Notes: a model not told the origin generated them from the sequence alone. A stretch of DNA of 64,000 bases from Shimia sp047124445 (GCF_047124445.1 NZ_CP138921.1:3100001-3164000), one strand, 5' to 3'. Positions 26,677-35,996 are shown, numbered from the stretch's first letter. Numbers and translations: made by a program.

Positions 26677-28143
26677 ATGGGGACATCAAAGAACCGATTG
26701 CCGTTCAATTTTGCGCAGGACAATCAAGTCCTGCTGGACGGCGCGCGTATTTTGGCGGGTCCCGCCGCCAGCGCCTTGGGCCTCAAAGAAGCACAGCGTC
26801 GGGCGGGATTGGCAGGCGTGTCTTTCCAGCAGCTGGCGCAATCCGAATTTGAGGCTGCGCTGGCCAGGCTCTACGACGGATCGGAGTCTGACCAGAGTGC
26901 CGCATCAGGCGATGAATTAAGCTTTGATCTGGAAGAGGCCGCCTTTGCCTCCCGTCAACGGGACCTTCTGGACGAGCCCGGTGATGCGCCGGTGATCCAA
27001 CTGGTCAACCGGCTGCTACGCAAAGCGGTGCTTGCCAACGCCTCTGACCTGCACGTCGAACCTCACGAACACGGACTGCGCGTGCGCATGCGGGTCGATG
27101 GCTTCCTGCAAGAGGTCATGGACCGCGCCGACGTGCCGGTGAAACGCATTGTCTCCCGGCTCAAAGTCATGGCGGGCTTGGACATCTCAGAGACCCGCCT
27201 GCCACAAGACGGCCGCATCGCGCTTTCCCTTGGGGGCCGCATGATCGACACCCGTGTATCGTCTTTGCCGGGGCACTACGGTGAACGTGTCGTGCTGCGT
27301 ATTCTGGATCGTTCTTCCGGCTTGATGCCTCTGGCCGATCTGGGCTTGTCCGAAAAACAAGAAGCCCTGCTGCAACGGCTCGCCTCCTTACCGAATGGCA
27401 TCATCCTCGCCACCGGCCCCACCGGCGCAGGCAAAACCACAACGCTCTATTCGCTCCTGCAACTGGCGGATCACGAAGAGCACAACATCGTCACCGTCGA
27501 AGACCCCATCGAATACGATCTGCCCGGCATCAGCCAATCCCAGATCAACGCAGACATTGGCATGACCTTCGCTGCCGGCCTACGTGCCACTCTGCGCCAG
27601 GACCCGGATGTCATTCTGGTCGGCGAAATTCGTGACCCCGAAACCGCCTCCACCGCTGCACAAGCGGCGCTGACTGGCCACCTTGTTTTCTCGTCTTTGC
27701 ATGCCAACAGCTCCGTTGGCGCAATTGTGCGCCTGCGCGACTTGGGTGTGGACAACTTCTTGATCGCGGCCACCATGCGCGGTGTGATTGCACAGCGCCT
27801 TCTGCGCCGCCTGTGCCAAAACTGCTGCGCCACGCGGGAGCCGTCGCGCGACGACATCGCGCATTTCACCCGCCATGGGTTGCCAATCCCAAACAAGCTG
27901 TATGAGCCTGTCGGGTGTGAAGCCTGTTCCGGCACTGGCCATGCCGGTCGCATGGGGATTTTTGAAATGGTGGAAATCGGGGAAACCCTGCGCGCCGCCA
28001 TTGATCGCGGCGCGACGGAGACCGAGATGACCTCCCTGTCGCTGTCTGCAGGCGAAACTCTGATTGGCCAAGGATTGCTCGCGGCCTCCGCCGGAGACGT
28101 CAGCCTGTCTGAAACTCTGCGCGTTGTCGGAGATGTGGCGTGA
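26677..28143 (+). CDS. gspE: type II secretion ATPase GspE
   Basis: 488 residues. Walker A GPTGAGKTTT (247-256), Asp box VEDPIEYDLPG, Walker B ILVGEIRDPETA, His box GHLVFSSLHAN, and the zinc-binding cysteines C380, C383, C414, C417 that distinguish GspE from PilT. It powers pseudopilus assembly from the cytoplasmic face. The gspF start overlaps its end by 4 bases. Confidence 0.96.
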   Translation: MGTSKNRLPFNFAQDNQVLLDGARILAGPAASALGLKEAQRRAGLAGVSFQQLAQSEFEAALARLYDGSESDQSAASGDELSFDLEEAAFASRQRDLLDEPGDAPVIQLVNRLLRKAVLANASDLHVEPHEHGLRVRMRVDGFLQEVMDRADVPVKRIVSRLKVMAGLDISETRLPQDGRIALSLGGRMIDTRVSSLPGHYGERVVLRILDRSSGLMPLADLGLSEKQEALLQRLASLPNGIILATGPTGAGKTTTLYSLLQLADHEEHNIVTVEDPIEYDLPGISQSQINADIGMTFAAGLRATLRQDPDVILVGEIRDPETASTAAQAALTGHLVFSSLHANSSVGAIVRLRDLGVDNFLIAATMRGVIAQRLLRRLCQNCCATREPSRDDIAHFTRHGLPIPNKLYEPVGCEACSGTGHAGRMGIFEMVEIGETLRAAIDRGATETEMTSLSLSAGETLIGQGLLAASAGDVSLSETLRVVGDVA

Positions 28144-29354
28144 AGGCCTACGCCTACACCGCCTACACCGACGCTGGTCGGCGTAAAACAGGCACTATTG
28201 TTGCCGAAACCGAGGCGGACGCCTCCGCTCAACTTGCCAAACAGGACCTGTTTGTCTCCGAGATCGCCGAGACATCCGCGCCCGCCACAAAAAGCACGCT
28301 GAACCTCACCCGCCGGTCCCGCCTCAACGCGGATCTGCAGTCTGTGTTCACCCGCCAAATGGCTGTGCTGCTGGGCGCGGAACTCACCGCAGAGGCCGCG
28401 CTCGAAGCGGTGCGCAGCGGCAGTCAAAGCGCATTGGACACCGTCGCCGCGCAAGCCCGTGCCTCTTTGATGGAAGGCGCCACGTTGTCTGACGCTCTGG
28501 CAGAGACAGGCGCCGGTTTTCCGCCCTACTACCTCGCGGCGCTCAAAGCGGGCGAAGATGCGGGCGAGTTGGCCACTGTGTTTCAGGAGTTGGCAGATCA
28601 TCTCGAGCAACTTGGCTCGGAAAAGGCCGAAATCGCCACCGCGCTGATCTATCCCGGCTTTGTCGCCGCCGTTGCCCTGCTGGTCTGCGCCATCCTGATG
28701 ACCAGCGTTGCCCCCGAAATTGTCTCGATGTTTGAGTTGTCTGGCCGCCCCTTGCCGCCCCTGACGCAATATGTGCTGGCGGTGAGCGATTGGATACAGG
28801 CCAACGCCTATGTGATACTGGCGGTTCTGGTCGCTTTGACGGTGCTTGCGCTGATCACACCACGTGTCCCGGCCTTGAAGGACACGCGCGACAAAATGCT
28901 CCTTAGCTTGCCCATCACTGGCCGCCTGATCCGCCTGTCTGCTGCGGTGCAATACATGCGCACACTGGCCCTGGTGTTGGGCGCGCGCCACGCCGTGCTC
29001 AGCGCGGCAGACAATGCCAAAGACGTTTTGGTTGTCCGCCAATTTCAGACCGAAGGCGCGAAGGTGGCCACCGCCGTTCGTCAGGGCGAAAGTCTTTCTG
29101 CCGCTCTGTCAAAGCTGTCGTTTCTACCGCCTGTCGCCAGGCAGCTGATCTCCGCAGGCGAAGCTTCCGCACGGCTCGCCCGCATGACAGACCGCGCTGC
29201 AACCTTGGTGGAGCACCGCCTATCCACGGAACGAAAGCGCATTGCCGCCTTGTTAGAGCCGCTGTTGATGATGTTGGTCGGCGCGCTCGTGCTCACCATT
29301 GTGCTGGCAGTCTTGCTGCCGATCTTCGATCTGCAGGCGGTTGTGGCGGGCTAA
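28140..29354 (+). CDS. gspF: type II secretion inner-membrane platform protein GspF
   Basis: 404 residues from the GTG at 28140, overlapping the gspE stop. Two repeated cytoplasmic helical domains (FTRQMAVLLGAEL and YMRTLALVLGARHAV) separated by membrane helices, and a final helix LVLTIVLAVLLPIFDLQAVV, are the GspF/PilC layout. It ends 2 bases before the convergent gspC gene, with no visible terminator between them. Confidence 0.95.
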   Translation: MKAYAYTAYTDAGRRKTGTIVAETEADASAQLAKQDLFVSEIAETSAPATKSTLNLTRRSRLNADLQSVFTRQMAVLLGAELTAEAALEAVRSGSQSALDTVAAQARASLMEGATLSDALAETGAGFPPYYLAALKAGEDAGELATVFQELADHLEQLGSEKAEIATALIYPGFVAAVALLVCAILMTSVAPEIVSMFELSGRPLPPLTQYVLAVSDWIQANAYVILAVLVALTVLALITPRVPALKDTRDKMLLSLPITGRLIRLSAAVQYMRTLALVLGARHAVLSAADNAKDVLVVRQFQTEGAKVATAVRQGESLSAALSKLSFLPPVARQLISAGEASARLARMTDRAATLVEHRLSTERKRIAALLEPLLMMLVGALVLTIVLAVLLPIFDLQAVVAG

Positions 29355-29356
29355 GA

Positions 29357-29830
29357 TTATTCCGGAAACGCCATGAGTTCCGGGTCGTCACCATCGCGGG
29401 ACACCCAAAGCCCCTGTTCGTTGATAATCGCCACTTCCACATTGGGTTCCAGCAAATCGCCAATCCGCAGCAGCCTGTCTCCGGTCGGATGTCCCACAAT
29501 GGCCCAGGAGTTCCCGCCATCCCGCACCATGCCTTTTAAGGTGTAGCCGAGACTGGACAGGGGTGGTTTTGGCGCCTTTGGCGGCTGCGGTTCTTCTTTG
29601 GGCGTGGGGGCTGCAGCTTGCGGCGTTGGCGGCTGCCGCTCGCCAAACAAAGCGGTCCACCGCCGGGGGGGGCGTTCCGCTTGAGGTGGCGCTGCTTCCT
29701 CGGCCTGCTGGCTTTTCTCTGGAAGTGTCAACGGCCCGGGTGGCGCGCGCAATTCCTTGGCCAGCTGCCATCCTGCCCATCCGGCGACCCCGAGGCACAG
29801 CACCGTGCACAACCCAGCGATCAGTCGCAT
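29357..29830 (-). CDS. gspC: short GspC-like type II secretion protein
   Basis: 157 residues from the ATG at 29830 (MRLIAGLCTVLCLGVAGWAGW membrane anchor); an 8-residue upstream extension is possible. A proline- and glutamate-rich linker (about residues 35-95) leads to a homology-region-like domain: GYTLKGMVRDGGNSWAIV, RLLRIGDLL, and an ending with GLWVSRDGD. That is the GspC HR domain which contacts the secretin. There is no PDZ domain or coiled coil after it, so it is much shorter than the enterobacterial form. Unusually it stands alone on the minus strand between gspF and the lipoprotein gene. Confidence 0.75.
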   Translation of the reverse strand: MRLIAGLCTVLCLGVAGWAGWQLAKELRAPPGPLTLPEKSQQAEEAAPPQAERPPRRWTALFGERQPPTPQAAAPTPKEEPQPPKAPKPPLSSLGYTLKGMVRDGGNSWAIVGHPTGDRLLRIGDLLEPNVEVAIINEQGLWVSRDGDDPELMAFPE

Positions 29831-29938
29831 AAATGCCCACTCCCAAAAGTCCAAACCTCTGCAAGATAGACGCAGGGTCGCGATTATGCTAAACTATTAC
29901 AAATAAGAAAAAACGACAATCTTGAGCAGGTACCAACC

Positions 29939-30445
29939 ATGTCTTCTATTCTCCGAACCGGCCTCGCCGGTCTGGCGCTTATTGGATTGGGCAGTTGCGG
30001 CGACGAAATGGTGTCGCGCAACAGCTTTGAAAGCCAGTATGCTGTCGCCAGAAACGCTCTTGAGGGCGGGCAATACGACCGCGCGCGCCGCAGCTATCAG
30101 AAGCTTCTGCAACAGGCCGGTCCCCTCGCGCCACGTTTGCAGCTGGAATATGCCCACACCGAATTAAGGGCGGGCAATTACGAGCAAGCCGCCCAAATCG
30201 CCTCTTCTTTGGCGCGATCTCAAAAAGGCTTGGCGCGCAGTGCCGCTTTGGCCGTGCAAGGCACCGCCCAGCACGAGTTGGGGCTACAGCAGCTGTCTGA
30301 AGGCAATACCGCTGCGGGTCAGCAAAACCTGACCGCCGCCAACAACGCCTTGCAAGAGGTGCTCAAATCCAATCCGGATCTGGACCCACTTGGCGCCATG
30401 GCGGGACGTCAGGCCAAGATTTCCTCCCGCTTGAAACGTCTCTAA
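29939..30445 (+). CDS. TPR lipoprotein within the type II secretion cluster
   Basis: 168 residues. The signal sequence ends in a lipobox LGSC with C20 as the likely acylated cysteine, followed by GDE. The remainder is helical with TPR-like pairs (YAVARNALEGGQYDRARRSYQ, LEYAHTELRAGNYEQAAQIA). Position inside the gsp cluster and predicted outer-membrane anchoring make it a candidate pilotin or secretin assembly factor, which is inference: it has no clear similarity to GspS. It reads away from gspC across a 108-bp gap. Confidence 0.75.
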   Translation: MSSILRTGLAGLALIGLGSCGDEMVSRNSFESQYAVARNALEGGQYDRARRSYQKLLQQAGPLAPRLQLEYAHTELRAGNYEQAAQIASSLARSQKGLARSAALAVQGTAQHELGLQQLSEGNTAAGQQNLTAANNALQEVLKSNPDLDPLGAMAGRQAKISSRLKRL

Positions 30446-30460
30446 TTCGGCAGAAATCGC

Positions 30461-30958
30461 CTAGTCTTGATAGGGTCGCAGATCCAGCCAGGTGGACACC
30501 ACACCTGGCTCTTCTGTGGCTTCGAGACGGAAAGCGACAATCTCATACCCCCATTCCGGATGGGCAGAACGCAGCCAGGCCGCCAGTTTGAGGAAATCCA
30601 CGCGGTCAAACTGCACCTCAACCCCGTCTTCGCCGTCGGCATCCAAAACAGTCACAGATCGGCGCAGTTGCGCAGCGATCAATCCCTGCTCAATGCCCCC
30701 AGATCCAATGGGTGCCCCGATGGTTTCCCGAGGCGACACACGAGACAGCACCGCCATCTCGCGGGATTGATCCGCGACCCAACGTTGCAGCGCAAGCGCC
30801 TCCAGTTGCGCCTGCTCCGCCGCTTGTCGTCGGTCCTGCAGAGGCAGGACCACCGCGAAGATTACAGTCACCGGCACCACCACCCCAGTCAGAAGCGCCA
30901 GCAACCCTCGCTCGCGCCGTGTCAGGGTCAGTAGAAAATCCAAAACCCGGTTGCTCAT
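30461..30958 (-). CDS. gspM: type II secretion protein GspM
   Basis: 165 residues: short cytoplasmic start (LLTLTRRERGLLALL), one membrane helix (VVVPVTVIFAVVLPL), then a periplasmic ferredoxin-like domain with FDRVDFLKLAAWL and STWLDLRPY. GspM supports GspL in the inner-membrane platform. The start overlaps the gspL stop by 4 bases and the order L then M is standard. Confidence 0.85.
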   Translation of the reverse strand: MSNRVLDFLLTLTRRERGLLALLTGVVVPVTVIFAVVLPLQDRRQAAEQAQLEALALQRWVADQSREMAVLSRVSPRETIGAPIGSGGIEQGLIAAQLRRSVTVLDADGEDGVEVQFDRVDFLKLAAWLRSAHPEWGYEIVAFRLEATEEPGVVSTWLDLRPYQD

Positions 30959-32148
30959 TGGGAGGCCTCCTTCGGCGTCACCCGAATTTCCGTACGCACC
31001 CCGGCTTGCCCGTCACTTACGCGGCTTTCCTCAAGCTCTGCCACCATGGCATCGGTTTGCAATGCCGCCGTCAGCCGCTCTGCACTGGCGAAATCCGGCA
31101 ATCGCACAACCAGCAAAAGCCCTTCCTCTTTGGTGTAGCTGACCAACTCCGGCACTGCCTTGGCCGCATCCAGAACCGTGCCCACATCCGCCGTCATATC
31201 CAGCACATCCAACCGATCTGCCCCACCAGCGCGCGCCTGCCGCATATCTGACAGGGCACGGCTGACCTGGGACCGCACATCCAGAATGGGCCCATTTGGT
31301 ACAAACTTTGCTGTCACCTGTGCTTGTGTTTGTAACGTCAGCTCTGCGGTCTGCGCCTCGATGCGGTTGATCGCCACCAGCTGGCTGGCGGCCCATAGAG
31401 TGGCTGCCAATGCCGCCGCCAACGCCGTCCACCGCCAGGGCAAAACTTGCTGCGCCAACCGAGTTCGCGCCGCCATCGGATCTTTGCGCAAATCACAACT
31501 CAACTCGCCATGCGCCAAAACTTTAGGCATTTCCACACCAAGTCCGGCCAGGTCTTGCACATCCGTCACAACCGGCACGTCAAATGACTGTGCCAGTGCG
31601 CTGATGGCTTCCACCGGTTTTCCCTGCCACAACAGGGCCTTGGGTTTTGGCCTGCTGGCCAGATCTCTGGACAGCAACGCTTCCAGAATCTCCGGCGCGG
31701 CGCTGACCCCGTCCTCAGGCCCCAATCGCGCTATCACCACAGGGGCGCCATCCGCCTCGGTTTGCGCCAGGGTCCAAAGACCCTTTGCGGTTGGCAAAGA
31801 CAGGTAATCCGGCAGCACCGCCTGACATTCCAATTCCCGCCACATCGCCATCTGTGCCCGATCACAGACAAACACGCGGGACCAACCCTCTCCGGTGTTG
31901 CCAAGCGCACAGGGGCGCATCTCTTCACTTGTGCCAACGCCCATCCGATCGGCCAGTTGCCGTCGGGCCACTTGTTCGCGCGCCTGACCGCGCAGCGCCG
32001 TTGGTAGGTCAAGGTCAACCTGTGGCACCATATGGCCCGGCACCAGCACCACATGCCCTGCCGTCTGCGCCCCGTCGCCAAACCGCACAAATTGTGCTTC
32101 TTCGGCGTTTGCCTTGGTGGCATTGCTATTCTTGGCGAGGGTCAGCAC
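30955..32148 (-). CDS. gspL: type II secretion protein GspL
   Basis: 397 residues from a GTG at 32148, chosen because AGGAG stands 5 bases upstream; a TTG at 32205 would add 19 residues without a ribosome site. The N-terminal actin-like cytoplasmic domain is followed by one membrane helix (WTALAAALAATLWAASQLVAI, about residue 255) and a periplasmic ferredoxin-like domain. GspL links the ATPase GspE to GspM. A 70-bp gap separates it from gspK, the only sizeable break in the G-M run. Confidence 0.85.
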   Translation of the reverse strand: MLTLAKNSNATKANAEEAQFVRFGDGAQTAGHVVLVPGHMVPQVDLDLPTALRGQAREQVARRQLADRMGVGTSEEMRPCALGNTGEGWSRVFVCDRAQMAMWRELECQAVLPDYLSLPTAKGLWTLAQTEADGAPVVIARLGPEDGVSAAPEILEALLSRDLASRPKPKALLWQGKPVEAISALAQSFDVPVVTDVQDLAGLGVEMPKVLAHGELSCDLRKDPMAARTRLAQQVLPWRWTALAAALAATLWAASQLVAINRIEAQTAELTLQTQAQVTAKFVPNGPILDVRSQVSRALSDMRQARAGGADRLDVLDMTADVGTVLDAAKAVPELVSYTKEEGLLLVVRLPDFASAERLTAALQTDAMVAELEESRVSDGQAGVRTEIRVTPKEASQ

Positions 32149-32218
32149 TTGAGCTCCTGTCACATCCCGTGTTCGCAAAATGCAGCCCCAAGGCGCGGAG
32201 TGCAATCCTGCTGTTGTT

Positions 32219-33154
32219 TCATGGTCTTGTCGTGATCCGCCAATGAGTTGTCACTCCAACAGGCAGGCTCTGGCGGCGAAACATCACGCTGCGCCGGGCC
32301 GTGTGGGTGTCGACCGTCGCTGAAATCTCAGCGCGAAACCACTCGGACCCCACCGACAGATGATCGGGCAACAGGTCCGGGATGGGGGCACCCGGATCAT
32401 CGGCATCCGGTACAGACACCCCAACAGCCAGCAAAAACGCATCCACCGACGCAAAAGGGGCCGTTTCTCTGTTACGCAATACCTGGTTTTGGGCGGCTGC
32501 GGTCAGATTGGGCAAAAACGCTTTCAACACAGCTTCGGGTGCTGTGTTCACGTTGAGCGTGCTGTCGCCGGGCAAAGCTGTTACCAAGTCCACAATCCGG
32601 TTGCGCTGGCGTAACGACAACCCGGGCACATGCGCCAGTTGATCCGACATCAGCAGGGGGCCGGACACCGGCGCCTCCGCAGGCATCTTGCGCGCCCACG
32701 GGGCTGGGTCGGAAACCTCGTTGCTGGCAATCAACTCCCGCACTCTTTTTACGGTCTGGGGCGGAACACCTTGCTGTGACATCAGGCGATCAAAGGCGCG
32801 ATGTGCGGCGTCAAATTCCGCATTGCTGAGCCAATTGAGGTTAAACAGACCCTGTTGGTCGCTCACCTGTCCGCTCACAGTGCCCCGCTTCAAGGGCATT
32901 TCCCTCACAGGCTTCCCCCAGGCTTCGCCATTGTGATCCACCGCCCCAAAGTCCCGCTCCAGCCGCGTTTCCGCCAGCGCTTCAAACGCGTCCAGATTTA
33001 GCTCCACCTGCGTCGCAACCAGCCCGGCCTCCAAGCGCGCCCGACCGGCATCCGCGCGCGCCAGCAAAAACACGGCCACCGCCGACAAAGCCGCGACCAG
33101 AACCAGCGCATTGACCAATACGTAGCCTGCATCAGAAAACTGGGTGCGCCTCAT
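32219..33154 (-). CDS. gspK: type II secretion minor pseudopilin GspK
   Basis: 311 residues from the ATG at 33154, overlapping the gspJ stop as ATGA; the open frame upstream of this has no pilin character. The N-terminal helix DAGYVLVNALVLVAALSAVAV lacks the glutamate at position 5 of the mature helix, as is normal for GspK at the pilus tip. The large globular part has the family's PEAVLKAFLPNL and VNTAPEAV segments. Confidence 0.9.
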   Translation of the reverse strand: MRRTQFSDAGYVLVNALVLVAALSAVAVFLLARADAGRARLEAGLVATQVELNLDAFEALAETRLERDFGAVDHNGEAWGKPVREMPLKRGTVSGQVSDQQGLFNLNWLSNAEFDAAHRAFDRLMSQQGVPPQTVKRVRELIASNEVSDPAPWARKMPAEAPVSGPLLMSDQLAHVPGLSLRQRNRIVDLVTALPGDSTLNVNTAPEAVLKAFLPNLTAAAQNQVLRNRETAPFASVDAFLLAVGVSVPDADDPGAPIPDLLPDHLSVGSEWFRAEISATVDTHTARRSVMFRRQSLPVGVTTHWRITTRP

Positions 33155-33834
33155 TTTAACGCCTCCACAATCACGATCTCGCCGTGGGCCTCTGTAACCA
33201 ACGTGATTTCGACCCCATCGGGCAAATCGCTGGAAAACGCGGTTGTGGCAACGGGGCCGCCGTCTGCATCCAAGGCACCGGGTTCTTTCACTGCGGCAAT
33301 TGGCAAACGCAGGCCGTCGACCCAACCCAACTCCCCCCAGTAGCTGCGCAACCGGATCTCTCTGACACCCTCCATGATGACCACCTCCGGGCCAAGCGCA
33401 GAGGCATTTAGCGGTGTTAGAGTTGCCCATCTGCGGCGCAATATGTGACCCGAACTCAGCCCAAATCGCCATTCCACGCGATTTAGCACCGGTTGGGGTT
33501 GCGTCTCTGGTCGCAGGACAGACTGTCCACCAATGGACAGGGAAAACCCTTGGGACTCTTCTGCGATGGCAGATCGGATCGGCCCGTTGTCGGGCGAGAA
33601 AAATGGCATTGGCACCGCACTCGACAGATCATTGCGCAACAGGCTTGTGACTTGCTCCAGAGCTGCCGCAGCCTCGCTGCGCTCTGTCAAACCATCGCGC
33701 AACCGCATCATGCCGGTCAGCCCCTGCGTGCCCATCACGGCCACAAGCGCAAACAAGGCGAGGGCCACCACAAGCTCGATCAAGCTGAGCCCCTGATCGC
33801 TTTTGGGAAAATTCTCGCGCTGTGCGGACCGCAT
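33151..33834 (-). CDS. gspJ: type II secretion minor pseudopilin GspJ
   Basis: 227 residues from the ATG at 33834 (TGATG overlap with gspI); a GTG one codon upstream is equally possible. Prepilin motif DQG/LSLIELVVALALFALVAVMG with E5 present. The WRFGLSSGHILRRRWATL and SYWGELGWVDGL segments match GspJ. It forms the tip complex with GspI and GspK. Confidence 0.92.
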   Translation of the reverse strand: MRSAQRENFPKSDQGLSLIELVVALALFALVAVMGTQGLTGMMRLRDGLTERSEAAAALEQVTSLLRNDLSSAVPMPFFSPDNGPIRSAIAEESQGFSLSIGGQSVLRPETQPQPVLNRVEWRFGLSSGHILRRRWATLTPLNASALGPEVVIMEGVREIRLRSYWGELGWVDGLRLPIAAVKEPGALDADGGPVATTAFSSDLPDGVEITLVTEAHGEIVIVEALK

Positions 33835-34205
33835 CACAGCCCCCCCGCCAGATACACAACCAACTGCGCGCCTTCGCCGTTGCTTGCGCGCGCTGTGACC
33901 GCGACCTGCGCCAGTCCAGCGGTGGTGATCGCCACATCTTCGTCGATCACAAAAGTCAGACCACCCATGGTCACGCTCGATGGAAGTGACGCTGTCATGC
34001 CGTAGAGTTTGCGTTCTTCCACACGGTTTTGCGCCGCCTGCCGCGCCAGTATCCGCGGTATTTCCCCACCAATGGCCACACGGGACTGATCCGCGGCCCG
34101 GATCGCCGCAATGCTCCCCAACGCCAGCACAAAGATCGCAATCGCCAACTCAATCAACGTCAGCCCGGCGTCGCTGCGGGGTTTATTGTGCCGCGTTAGT
34201 CGCAT
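33834..34205 (-). CDS. gspI: type II secretion minor pseudopilin GspI
   Basis: 123 residues. Prepilin motif DAG/LTLIELAIAIFVLALGSIAA with E5, then the NRVEERKLYG segment usual in GspI. It nucleates the pseudopilus tip with GspJ and GspK. The start overlaps gspH by 10 bases. Confidence 0.9.
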   Translation of the reverse strand: MRLTRHNKPRSDAGLTLIELAIAIFVLALGSIAAIRAADQSRVAIGGEIPRILARQAAQNRVEERKLYGMTASLPSSVTMGGLTFVIDEDVAITTAGLAQVAVTARASNGEGAQLVVYLAGGL

Positions 34206-34651
34206 GTCAGCCCCGTGTACCCGTCAGATCCGCAGCGACGCACATCGGACCCGTCCGAAAACACAATGGAAAATGCCGTGCTCTCCCCGTTTGCCAAAAG
34301 CACCAAGTCCGGAGTGCTGGCAGAGGCAGTGGGGCTTTCAGTGACTGCCGTGACTTGTCCGCGCCAGGCCATAACCTGCTCGGACACGTCCCAGCCGGCG
34401 TCCGTCCGCGTGGCCAATTGCATGCCTTTTGGGCTCACCTGGATGCCACGAGTCTGCGCTCCGGTGATGGCCAACTGGCGCAAAGTGTCAAAATTACGCT
34501 GAAACAGAGCCTGATCGGTCTCCGATTTTGCCCCGACGCGCCCCACAGACAGGCTAATCCCAGCGGCCAGAACCGCCAGAACAGCAACCGCAACCAACAC
34601 TTCGATCAGGGAAAACCCCTCGGTGGATTTGAGGCTTATTGGGTGCTCCAT
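34196..34651 (-). CDS. gspH: type II secretion minor pseudopilin GspH
   Basis: 151 residues. Prepilin motif TEG/FSLIEVLVAVAVLAVLAAG with E5, then a beta-rich domain. Two cysteines near the C-terminus (RRCGSDGYTGLTCD) could form a disulfide. It overlaps gspG by 16 bases upstream and gspI by 10 downstream. Confidence 0.85.
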   Translation of the reverse strand: MEHPISLKSTEGFSLIEVLVAVAVLAVLAAGISLSVGRVGAKSETDQALFQRNFDTLRQLAITGAQTRGIQVSPKGMQLATRTDAGWDVSEQVMAWRGQVTAVTESPTASASTPDLVLLANGESTAFSIVFSDGSDVRRCGSDGYTGLTCD

Positions 34652-35094
34652 GACCCGATATCCGCGTCCGCGCCGGTGCCGCCAGAAACCGCGTTGGCGC
34701 CATAGCTGAACACGTCAAAATCGCCATGCACGCCGGGGGACAGATACTGGTAAGGCTGGCCCCAGGGATCAATTGGCAGGCGGTCCATATAACCATTGGT
34801 GGCCCAGTTTGCTGGCACCGGATCGCTGGTTGGCTGTGTCACCAGCGCCTCAAGCCCCTGTTCGGTGGTGGGATAGCGGAAATTGTCCAGACGATAGAGG
34901 TTCACCGCGCTGACAATGGCCGCAATATCCGCCTGCGCCCTTGCAGCGCGTGCCTGATCGGGCCGGTCAATCACCCGCGGCACAATCACGAGCGCCAACA
35001 CCGATAGGATCACCACCACAACCATCAGCTCCAACAAGGAAAAACCGGCGTCTTTGCGGGAGTCTTGCGCGTTTGGGGAAGGCATGGATGACAT
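34636..35094 (-). CDS. gspG: type II secretion major pseudopilin GspG
   Basis: 152 residues from the ATG at 35094; an ATG at 35085 is also possible and a longer frame upstream is unlikely. Prepilin motif DAG/FSLLELMVVVVILSVLALVIVP with E5, then YRLDNFRYPTTEQGLEALV and DPWGQPYQYLSPG, both typical of the major subunit. First gene of the leftward G-H-I-J-K-L-M run; gspO starts 89 bp away on the other strand. Confidence 0.95.
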   Translation of the reverse strand: MSSMPSPNAQDSRKDAGFSLLELMVVVVILSVLALVIVPRVIDRPDQARAARAQADIAAIVSAVNLYRLDNFRYPTTEQGLEALVTQPTSDPVPANWATNGYMDRLPIDPWGQPYQYLSPGVHGDFDVFSYGANAVSGGTGADADIGSWSTQ

Positions 35095-35183
35095 CAACTG
35101 GCTCGCTTTGTTCGGCGCCATGATACCGGCAGCCGTTAAGGTTTGTCTATTCTCCCCATACGCGAGCGCTCCGGTGTCAGGCA

Positions 35184-35996
35184 ATGGACAATGCGGGCCA
35201 AAGCGCGCAAAACTGCGCCACTCACAACCATCCGGGCCTGCCAGTGATCGATCCAGTGATTTTGTTTCTTTTGCTTGTCAGCCCTGCCATCGGGTCTTTT
35301 CTTGGCGTGCTGGTGGACCGCTTGCCGCGCGATGAAAACGTGGTGCTTCGCCGGTCCCAGTGCCGCACCTGTCAAACGGATCTGGCTGTGCGAGATCTGA
35401 TCCCACTGGTGAGTTTCGCGTTAAACAAAGGCTGCTGCCGCCATTGTGGCGGGCCCATCCCGCCTTGGGTTCTATACCTTGAAATCAGCGCGCTGGGCGC
35501 AGCGGTTTTTGCCGTGATCGCGGCGTCTACACCGGTGGAGACGGCATTTTCAGCGGTCTTTCTCTGGCTTCTGCTCGGTTTGGCCTTTGCTGATGCGCTG
35601 TGGATGCGTTTGCCCGATGCGTTGACCGCAATGTTGTTCTGTTGGGTGTTAGGCTGGGCCTACTTGTCTCCCATGCAAGACCTACCGGCTGCGATGCTTG
35701 GCGCTGCATTGGGGGCCGGTAGCTTCCTGGTGTTGCGCATTGTCTATCGCCTGCTGCGCGGGCGCGAGGGGTTGGGCCTTGGGGACGTAAAACTTATGGC
35801 GGGTCTGGGCGCTTTTGCGGGGCCGCTTGATCTGCCCATTCTGGCGCTCGGTGCCTCGTTGGCGGGTCTGGGTTGGGCAGCTGTGTCTCTCAAATCGAAG
35901 CAGGATAGTGCCGGTGAAGCGATCCCCTTTGGCACAATGCTCTGTTTCGCTGCTGGCCTAATGTGGCTGGCCCGCGCGTCGGGATTGCTGATCTAG
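35184..35996 (+). CDS. gspO: prepilin peptidase/N-methyltransferase GspO
   Basis: 270 residues. Two zinc-type CxxC pairs (CRTC and CRHC) in the methyltransferase loop, and the two catalytic aspartate motifs, FADALWMRLPDALT and GLGDVKLMAGLG, of the A24 peptidase family, within eight hydrophobic segments. It cleaves and N-methylates the Gsp pseudopilins. Start taken at the ATG at 35184; a GTG at 35244 would remove a polar 20-residue leader. Confidence 0.94.
   Translation: MDNAGQSAQNCATHNHPGLPVIDPVILFLLLVSPAIGSFLGVLVDRLPRDENVVLRRSQCRTCQTDLAVRDLIPLVSFALNKGCCRHCGGPIPPWVLYLEISALGAAVFAVIAASTPVETAFSAVFLWLLLGLAFADALWMRLPDALTAMLFCWVLGWAYLSPMQDLPAAMLGAALGAGSFLVLRIVYRLLRGREGLGLGDVKLMAGLGAFAGPLDLPILALGASLAGLGWAAVSLKSKQDSAGEAIPFGTMLCFAAGLMWLARASGLLI

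Noticed and set aside
25013..26689. 558-codon open frame antisense to gspD
   Set aside because: Its protein has no family features, is rich in arginine, histidine and glutamine, and mirrors the codon bias of gspD. Long antisense frames are expected in GC-rich genes.
27471..29042. 523-codon open frame antisense to gspE and gspF
   Set aside because: It spans two well-supported genes on the other strand, has no domain features and no ribosome site.
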